From: Haematobia irritans
Taxonomy: Eukaryota > Arthropoda > Insecta > Diptera > Muscidae
NCBI RefSeq assembly: GCF_050003625.1
Contig: NC_134397.1
Span: forward strand, 200,128,899 to 200,192,898
Length of the DNA: 64,000 nucleotides
Direction of reading: 5' to 3'
The notes beneath the pieces are model-generated. The model had not been told where the DNA came from and did no database searches. It worked only from the letters and a program-made list of their open reading frames with translations. The position numbers and the translations under genes were made by a program. This document shows positions 57,477-64,000 of this stretch, piece after piece (position 1 is the first letter of the stretch; the number at the start of each line of letters is the position of its first letter).

Positions 57477-57821
57477 CCCAGCAAAAAAAAAGCGCCGCCA
57501 AAAAAGTAGTGAAAATATTCTTTTTGGATCCGGAAGTGGTGCAAAATTGGCGCAGAAGCTATTATTTTATATGGGCTTGTTGCAAATTTAAATAATTTGA
57601 ACCATTTTACTAATTCTTAATCTGCTTTTATCCTATTTGAGACACACAAAAAATTAAATTTCCCATTAAAAATATGAAAATGCTAGTTATGAAAAAATTG
57701 GCTCAAATGAACTTCCTGTGCAGTGATAATAAAGAACATCTTTCGGATGGCATTTTTGGAAGTGCTTTTAAAGTGGTGCCTTTGGAAGAACTTCCAATTT
57801 TTTTCGCTGGGTAAGGATGCT
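57477..57821. mobile_element. MITE M5
   Basis: 345 bp with ends CCCAGCAAAAAAAAAGCG and, read inward from the right, CCCAGCGAAAAAAATTGGAA, flanked by TA on both sides. The interior (GAACTTCCTGTGCAGTGATA, CTTTTTGGATCCGGAAGTGG) is shared with fragments at 12338-12800, 26985-27100, 32205-32466 and 46080-46215. Confidence 0.75.
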
Positions 57822-58072
57822 ATTGTTGGCCACTAAAATGCCTGTACTGTAATTATAAGAATTAATTCATGTTGTGCAGGTTATTCAAATACACAATAAA
57901 AAAAATTTTAATTTTGTGAACTGTAGTTAAAAGGTACAATAGGGCATTAAATTTTCCTGGCTTTAACAACGTTTTGTGGAAATCTCAAAATGTGGAGTAC
58001 AATTTTGTTCAATTTTCGCACGAGTTTGTTCATTCTTCGTACAAAACAGATTATTTTTTGGTGTATTTTGAA
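57822..58072. other. short gene-free spacer
   Basis: Single-copy AT-rich DNA, target of the DD37E element. Confidence 0.45.
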
Positions 58073-58074
58073 TA

Positions 58075-59373
58075 AAGGGTGATACGGTCAAAATTTGGTC
58101 AATATAAACTTGACGTATTTCTTTAAATTTTGCATTTAAAAAAACTGAACACCCCTCATTTTGAAGGTGTGTGTGTGTAGAATGTTGCTCCTATTTTGAT
58201 TTTGGAATTCACTCTTCAGTTGTCAAAATGCCGTCCAAGCAAGAAGAGCAGCGTATCAAAATTTTGCTCGCGCATCGCGAAAATCCGAGCTACTCGCACG
58301 CAAATCTGGCAAAAACGCTACAAGTTGCCCAATCAACCGTTACAAATGTAATTAAAGTGTTTGGGGAACGTTTGTCGACAGCCAGGAAGTCTGGATCGGG
58401 GGGAAATCGAAAACCGGAAGCCGCTGAGACGACAAAGAGAGTTGCCGGTAGTTTCAAGCGAAACCCTAACCTCTCTCTCCGAGATGCCGCAAATAAGCTG
58501 GGTGTATCGTCTACAACCGTGCATCGAGCCAAAAAACGAGCCGGACTATCGACTTACAAGAAGGTAGTGACTCCAAATCGCGATGATAAACAAAATACGA
58601 CGGCCAAAGCGCGATCCCGGAGGATGTACGCGACGATGCTGACGAAGTTTGACTGCGTGGTAATGGACGACGAAACCTACGTCAAAACCGACTACAAGCA
58701 GCTTCCGGGACAGGAGTTTTATACGGCAAAAGGAAGGGGAAAGGTAGCAGATATTTTCAAGCACATAAAACTGTCAAAGTTCGCAAAGAAATATCTGGTT
58801 TGGCAAGCCATCTGTACCTGTGGCTTGAAAAGCAGCATTTTCATAGCTTCCGGGACTGTCAACCAAGAAATTTACGTGAAAGAGTGTTTGAATAAACGTC
58901 TGCTGCCTTTACTGAAGAAACACGGTTGTTCCGTACTGTTTTGGCCGGATTTGGCATCTTGCCATTACGGTAAAAAGGCCATGGAGTGGTACGCCGCCAA
59001 CAACGTGCAGGTGGTTCCCAAGGACAAGAACCCTCCCAACACGCCAGAGCTCCGCCGAATTGAGAAATACTGGGCTATTGTCAAACGGAACCTAAAGAAG
59101 ACCAAAAAACTGCTAAGGACGAGCAGCAGTTCAAGGCAAACTGGCTTTCTGCGGCGAAGAAAGTGGACAAGGTGGCTGTACAAAATCTGATGGCAGGTGT
59201 CAAGCGTGAGGCTCGGCAATTCGGATTTGGAAAAGCGAAAGCCTAACTGAACATTTTTCCTGAATTTTATACTAATTGAACTTGAAAAAGAAATTTAATT
59301 TGATTTTTTAAATAAATGATTTCACCGATTTACACGCGTTTTCCCTTGACCAAATTTTGACCGTATCACCCTT
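58075..59373 (+). mobile_element. DD37E Tc1/mariner element, both ends intact
   Basis: The 1299-bp element has perfect 28-bp inverted repeats (AAGGGTGATACGGTCAAAAT plus 8 more bases) and TA at 58073-58074 and 59374-59375. The transposase gene inside has one frameshift. Repeat identity points to a recent insertion. Confidence 0.95.
58228..59246 (+). pseudogene. DD37E transposase with one C-terminal frameshift
   Basis: It starts at MPSKQEEQRI (the upstream in-frame Met at 58171 is less likely, since family members begin at this block). Residues 20-110 form two helix-turn-helix DNA-binding regions (NLAKTLQVAQSTVTNVIKVF and LRDAANKLGVSSTTVHRAKK). Catalytic motifs are VVMDDETYV (Asp 148), FWPDLASCHY (Asp 241) and ELRRIEKYW (Glu 279); 37 residues separate the last two, so DD37E. 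The frame is open to residue 297. There, at about 59114-59116 (CTGCTAAGGACGAG), one base seems missing, and the typical tail ending QFGFGKAKA is read in the next frame to TAA 59244-59246. The catalytic core is intact; whether the truncated tail matters is unknown. Confidence 0.88.
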
Positions 59374-59375
59374 TA

Positions 59376-61104
59376 TGGTAACACTGTTTGGATCTGGATA
59401 CATTTCATTTTCCCGGTGTGATTTTCAAATTTAATATTTTTCTATAAAAATTCTATGATGTAAACTTTACATAAAACACTTTAATCCGAACCTCAACATT
59501 AAATATTTTGAATATTGGGAAAAATTTTTGGATTTGAGTACATTTTTTTTTTTTTGGTGACCTTTAAATTTTATAATTTTCTATAAAAGAAAATCTTATG
59601 ATTTAAACTTTAAATGTATCTTCTCTATGTTATGCCGTTTCCACACTGTCCACGAAGTGATAATAAAACTGGCTGTAAAGACAAGTTGCCTCAGGGTGGA
59701 ATTATTAGCAAATGTATACAGCGGCGGTATTATAAAGCTGTAGCCATCCGCAACACATCAAATATTAAGTAAACACACACAAAATGAATTCTCCGAGAAT
59801 TCATTCCCATATATTGAGGGAGGTATTAAAACAACAACATCACAACTCACAAAACCATAAAATTCGCACTTATTTTTATGAAAATATTAAATATTTACTT
59901 TATTCTGGGCTTCCGTTATCGACAATTAATCCCCTTAATGGTTACATATGTTTTAATTTCTTTCGTCTTTTTATTATTCGTTGTTGTTTGGTTTGTGTGT
60001 TTTTTTTTTTTTTTTGTTTAATTCTATTCACATTTAAATTTAGAACTAAATTTGGAAGGTGTTGTACATTTAGTATTTAATCTTATTATTAGTATTATTA
60101 TTATTTTTTTTTTTTTTTGAATTATTAAGGAATTTTATTTTCTGATGAACAATATTATTTTTCGCATGGTAAGAGACATTTATTAAAACATAATATACAA
60201 TTTAATATATATAATATTTAGTTAAATTTCTTTGTATATTTTTTATTATAACTTATTTCATTTAAATATTTCTTTTTTATTTTATTTATTGATTTTTATT
60301 ATTATTTATTTATTTATTTTTTTTTTTTTTGAATTAGTTAAATATTTTTTTCACTTGATTTTTTTATTTTGGAATTTTTTTAACATCTACGATTTTATTA
60401 TAATTCTTTTTTTCTCTTGATTTCTTAATTTGTATATTCATTTAATTTATATATACAATATTTTGGTCCATTTAAATGTCCGTTAACCGTTGTTGCTCTT
60501 AACGTGGCCAAAATATAACTGAATTATTTTTTAGAATCAACCGCCTATGACACCGAGCACTGCCATTCAATTAAACGTTCGTTGTCGCTTGTGCAGATTC
60601 CTCTTCACTCTGTCCGAATGTTTGCCACATTTTCCTACCAAGGATGCAAGTAAAACTCAACAGCTATCATTATACGCACTTTCACCCACAAAGCTTTCTT
60701 ATCACTCGCCGAAGCTTTTGCAATGTAAACAGAGAGTAAAGTGTAGAGCTTTTGGATGGTAAAATGCCGGATACAGTGGTTTTCCAGGAATTTTATAACT
60801 TTAAGATGACAATGTTTGAAAAATGTTGGGCTTTAAAAAGAATGAGATTTTCATATTCGAAAATGAATTTTCACCATTTTTGTCAATAGATGTCGTTGGA
60901 GTCCTCTATCTCCTGTGCTCCGAATCACAGAGTGGCTTACCATACCATAGGATGTTCAAAACATTACATTTAAAGCTACATTTAATCGAAATAAAATTAT
61001 TTCGTTGAAGTTGAAGGATAGAATATCACTCACACCACCAATGAAATTTGTACACTGAAAAAAAATGTTGACCTAGAATGAAATAACCTATACTTTACAC
61101 AATA
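59376..61104. other. longest repeat-poor stretch; no coding gene recognised
   Basis: It starts with two diverged copies of a TTTTCTATAAAA ... TTTAAACTTTA block (59430-59640), then has T-rich runs (60000-60420). 60470-60780 is less AT-rich, not repeated in the window, and contains on the minus strand TTCAGTTAT, an arthropod initiator match, near 60520. Together with the orientation of the receptor exon this makes it a weak candidate for a first untranslated exon or promoter. A MITE-like end TACACTGAAAAAAAATG lies at about 61050. Confidence 0.35.
59783..59805. repeat. perfect 11-bp-arm palindrome
   Basis: AATGAATTCTC and GAGAATTCATT are exact reverse complements separated by one C. It lies in single-copy DNA. 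Function is unknown; it could be a dimeric factor site or chance. Confidence 0.6.
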
Positions 61105-61109
61105 TTAAT

Positions 61110-63240
61110 TTTTAGAACCTGCGCCACACTGTGGGACAGGGTATTATAAGTTAGTGCATATGTTTGCAACACCCAGAAGGAGATGAGATAGACACATGGT
61201 GTCTTTGGCAAACATCCTCAGGGTGGGCTCCTGAGTCGATATAGCCGTGTCCGTCTGTCCGTGAACACATTTTTGTAATCAAAGTCTAGGTCGCAGTTTT
61301 AGTCCAATCGACTTCAAACTTGGCACAAGTATGTGTTTTGGCTCAGAATAGAAACCTATTGATTTTAGAGTTTTACCCCAATTTGGTTCAAATTTTGCAC
61401 TAGGAGTACAATTAGTAGTGTAGTCAAGTGTGCAAAATTTGATTGAAATCGGTTCAAAATTTATATATGTTTTTCCTATTTGGACAAAAATGGTCAAAAT
61501 ACCAACATTTTCCTTGTAAAATCGCCACTGCTTAGTCGAATATTTGTAAAAATGACTCTAATTTTCCTAAACTTCTAGTACATATATATCGAGCGATAAA
61601 TCATAAATAAAATTTTGCTAAGTTTCCTTAAAATTGCTTCAGATTTAAATGTTTCCCATATTTATACCCTTCACCACTACTGTGGTACAGGGTATAATAA
61701 GTTTGTGCATTTGTATGTAACGCCAAGAAGGAAAAGTCTGAGACCCATCGTTTAGTATACCGATCGTCTTAGAATTAAATTCTGAGTCGATTTAGCGATG
61801 TCCGTCTGTCTGTCTGTCTGCCTGTCTGTTGATGTATTTTTGTGTGCAAAGTACAGCTCGCAGTCTTAGTCCGATTGTCCTAAAATTTGGTATAGGGTCC
61901 TGTTTCGGCTCAAAGACGATCCCTATTGATTTTGGAAAAAAATGGGTTCAGATTTAGATATAGCTTCCATATATATTTTTCACCGATCTGGTCATAATTG
62001 GCGTGTATATCAACCGATCTTCCTAAAATTCCGTTCATCCGAATATTTTATGAGTCTCGAAAAACTTGCAAAATATCAGCCAAATCGGTTCAGATTTAGA
62101 TATAGCTCCCATATATATCTTTCGCCCGATATGGACTAATACGATCCCAGAAGCCAGAGTTTCTATGCGTGCCAAATTTGGTTGAAATCGGTTCAGATTT
62201 AGATATATCTCCCATATATAGCTTTCGCCCGATTTACACTCATATGACCACAGAGGCCAATTTTTAACTCCGATTTAGTTGAAATTTTGCACAGGGAGTA
62301 GAATAAGCAGTGTAGATATGCGTGCCAAATTTGGTTGAAATCGGTTCAGATTTAGATATATCTCCCATATATAGCTTTCGCCCGATTTACACTCATATGA
62401 CCACAGAGGCCAATTTTTAACTCCTACTTAGTTGAAATTTTGCAAAGGGAGTAGGATTAGCATTGTTTCTATGCGTGCCAAATTTGGTTCAAATCGGTTC
62501 AGATTTAGATGTAGCTCCCATATATATGTTTTTCTGATTTCGACAAAAATTGTCAAAATACCAACATTTTGCTTGTTAAATCGCCACTGCTTTGTCGAAA
62601 AGTTGTAAAAATTACTCTAATTTTCCTAAACTTCTAATACATATACATCGAGCGATAAATCATAAATAAACTTTTGCGAAGTTTCCTTAAAATTGCTTCA
62701 GATTTAAATGTTTCCCATATTTCCCATATATGTAGTGGAAGTTTCTTAATAACATTGTGTTCCACCCTAGTGCATTAGCCGACTTAAAATTTGAGTCTAT
62801 AGATTTTGTAGAAGTCTATCAAATTCTGTCCGGATCGAGTGATATTTAAATGTATGTATTTGGGACACACCTTTATATATAGCCCCCAACACATTTGACG
62901 GATGTAATATGGTATCGAAAATTTAGATCTACAAAGTGGTGCAGGGTATAATATAGTCGGCCCCGCCCGACTCTAGACTTTCTTTACTTGTATTTTATTA
63001 ACATTGTGTTCCACCCTAGTGCATTAGCCGACTTAAATTTTGAGTCTATAGATTTTGTAGAAGTCTATCAAATTCTGTCCAGATCGATTGATATGTAAAT
63101 GTATGTATTTGGGACAAACCTTTATATATAGCCCCAAACACATTTGACGGATGTGATATGGTATCGAAAATTTAGATCTACAAAATGGTGCAGGGTATAA
63201 TATAGTCGGCCCCGCCCGACTTTAGACTTTCCTTACTTGT
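61110..63240 (+). mobile_element. H2 composite: H2b end, H2a unit and doubled 3' module
   Basis: An H2b hairpin end (GCGCCACACTGTGGGACAGG, 61120) leads to a short unit ending TCCCATATTT at about 61665. There an H2a hairpin end starts (TATACCCTTCACCACTACTG) and runs through 153-bp units to about 62740. The closing module occurs twice (from about 62750 and 62998) and ends CTTACTTGT at 63240. It shows that both subtypes can sit in one concatemer. Confidence 0.85.
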
Positions 63241-64000
63241 TATTATTCAACATAGTTCCCTTCAAGAGCGATACAATGATTATAACGGCCTTCCAATTTT
63301 TTGATACCATTTTGGTAGTACTCCTTCGGTTTTGCCTCAAAATAGGCCTCAGTTTCGGCGATCACCTCTTCATTGCAGCCAAATTTTTTCCCTGCGAGTA
63401 TCCTTTTGAGGTCTGAAAACAAGAAAAAGTCGCTGGGCCCAGATCTGGAGAATACGGTGGGTGGGGGAAGCAATTCGAAACCCAATTCATGAATTTTTGC
63501 CATCGTTCTCAATGACTTGTGGCACGGTGCGTTGTCTGGGTGGAACAATATTTTTTTCTTCTTCATATGGGGCCGTTTTGCCGCGATTTCGACCTTCAAA
63601 CGCTCCAATAACGCCATATAATAGTCACTGTTGATGGTTTTTCCCTTCTCAAGAATAATCTATACAAATTATTCCATGCGCATCCCAAAAAACAGAGGAC
63701 TTTTGAGTCTTTCCACGCGAACTTTTGAGTCTTTCCACGCTTAGGAGACGGTTCACCGTTCGCTGTCCACTCAGCCGACTATCGATTGGACTCAGGAGTG
63801 TAGTGATGGAGCCATGTTTCATCCAAAGATATGACCAACACGTTCCTTTGATATCTTTAAGGCCTCTGCTATCTCGATCAACTTCATTTTACGGTCATTC
63901 AAAATCATTTTATGGATTTTTGTGATGTTTTCGTCGGTAACCACCTCTTTCGGGCGTCCACTGGGTTCACCGTCCTCCGTGCTCATTTCACCACGCTTGA
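63241..64000 (-). pseudogene. Himar-like (irritans subfamily) mariner transposase, deleted and truncated by the window end
   Basis: Minus-strand reading gives, in order, a block with KRGEMSTEDGEPSGRPKE through MKLIEIAEALKISKERVGHI, a jump straight to SLDETWLHHYTPESN with an in-frame stop after it, and EWTANGEPSPKRGKTQK. A 21-bp duplication (GGAAAGACTCAAAAGT region) and a deleted segment follow. The final frame (63617-63243) runs from MALLERLKVEIAAKRPHMKK to EGRYNHCIALEGNYVE. About 45-50 residues before DETW are missing. In the last frame an insertion and compensating deletion replace the block that carries the third catalytic Asp. It is clearly dead. Remaining motifs closely follow the mariner described from the horn fly. 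Confidence 0.88.

Noticed and set aside
57200..57591. 114- and 88-codon frames near 57.3 kb
   Set aside because: Opposite-strand overlapping frames in degenerate repeat DNA with no motif.
58171..58227. 19-residue N-terminal extension of the DD37E transposase
   Set aside because: It is Cys/Ser-rich and lies in the untranslated leader; the Met at 58228 opens the conserved block.

Overview
This is a eukaryotic window, almost certainly from a calyptrate (muscid-type) fly. It holds one exon of a conserved insect neuropeptide receptor, jockey-clade, mariner and hAT elements typical of Diptera, spliceosomal signals and very AT-rich repeat-filled DNA. The near identity of the mariner remnant at the right edge to the irritans-subfamily mariner known from the horn fly points the same way; species is not resolved. 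Nothing bacterial is present: no operons, CRISPR arrays or rRNA.

The only host gene I can support is on the minus strand at 4389-4809. It is the first coding exon of a neuropeptide F receptor (NPFR-type class A GPCR), with an intact splice acceptor 9 nt before the ATG and a phase-1 donor exactly where the conserved Asp codon of TM2 is split. Later exons lie left of the window. The acceptor implies an upstream untranslated exon, so most or all of 4810-64000 is probably 5'UTR intron or 5' flank.

The rest is layered mobile DNA. Two abundant non-autonomous families form the background. H1 runs from a hairpin end (TATACCCTCCACCAT...) through a (GTCC)n tract, 153-bp tandem units and a 29-bp minisatellite to an ACAAGTATATACGG palindromic end. 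H2 has a hairpin end with TATACCCTTCACCAC, a (GTCT)n tract, 153-bp units and an ACAAGTAAGGAAAG end. Both look like DINE-1/HINE-type Helitron relatives (inference). H2 also builds head-to-tail arrays at 21.7-24.9 kb and 27.5-31.9 kb.

Younger insertions sit in this background, several with target-site duplications that can be read against uninserted copies. They are: a full-length jockey-clade LINE with both ORFs open (40285-45182); a DD37E Tc1/mariner with 28-bp inverted repeats (58075-59373); an internally deleted DD41D (rosa-type) element (34223-35155); a hAT remnant split by a smaller hAT MITE with an 8-bp duplication (49976-51270); two further mariner remnants (about 19.6-20.0 kb and 63.2-64.0 kb); tRNA-derived SINEs with a CCTAA-type tail; and several MITE families. 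One MITE (M1) is unusual in carrying two divergently oriented tRNA-like modules inside inverted repeats.

Most long open frames in the window are by-products of the 153-bp period (51 codons, stop-poor in several frames) or of the TA microsatellite, and are not annotated as genes.
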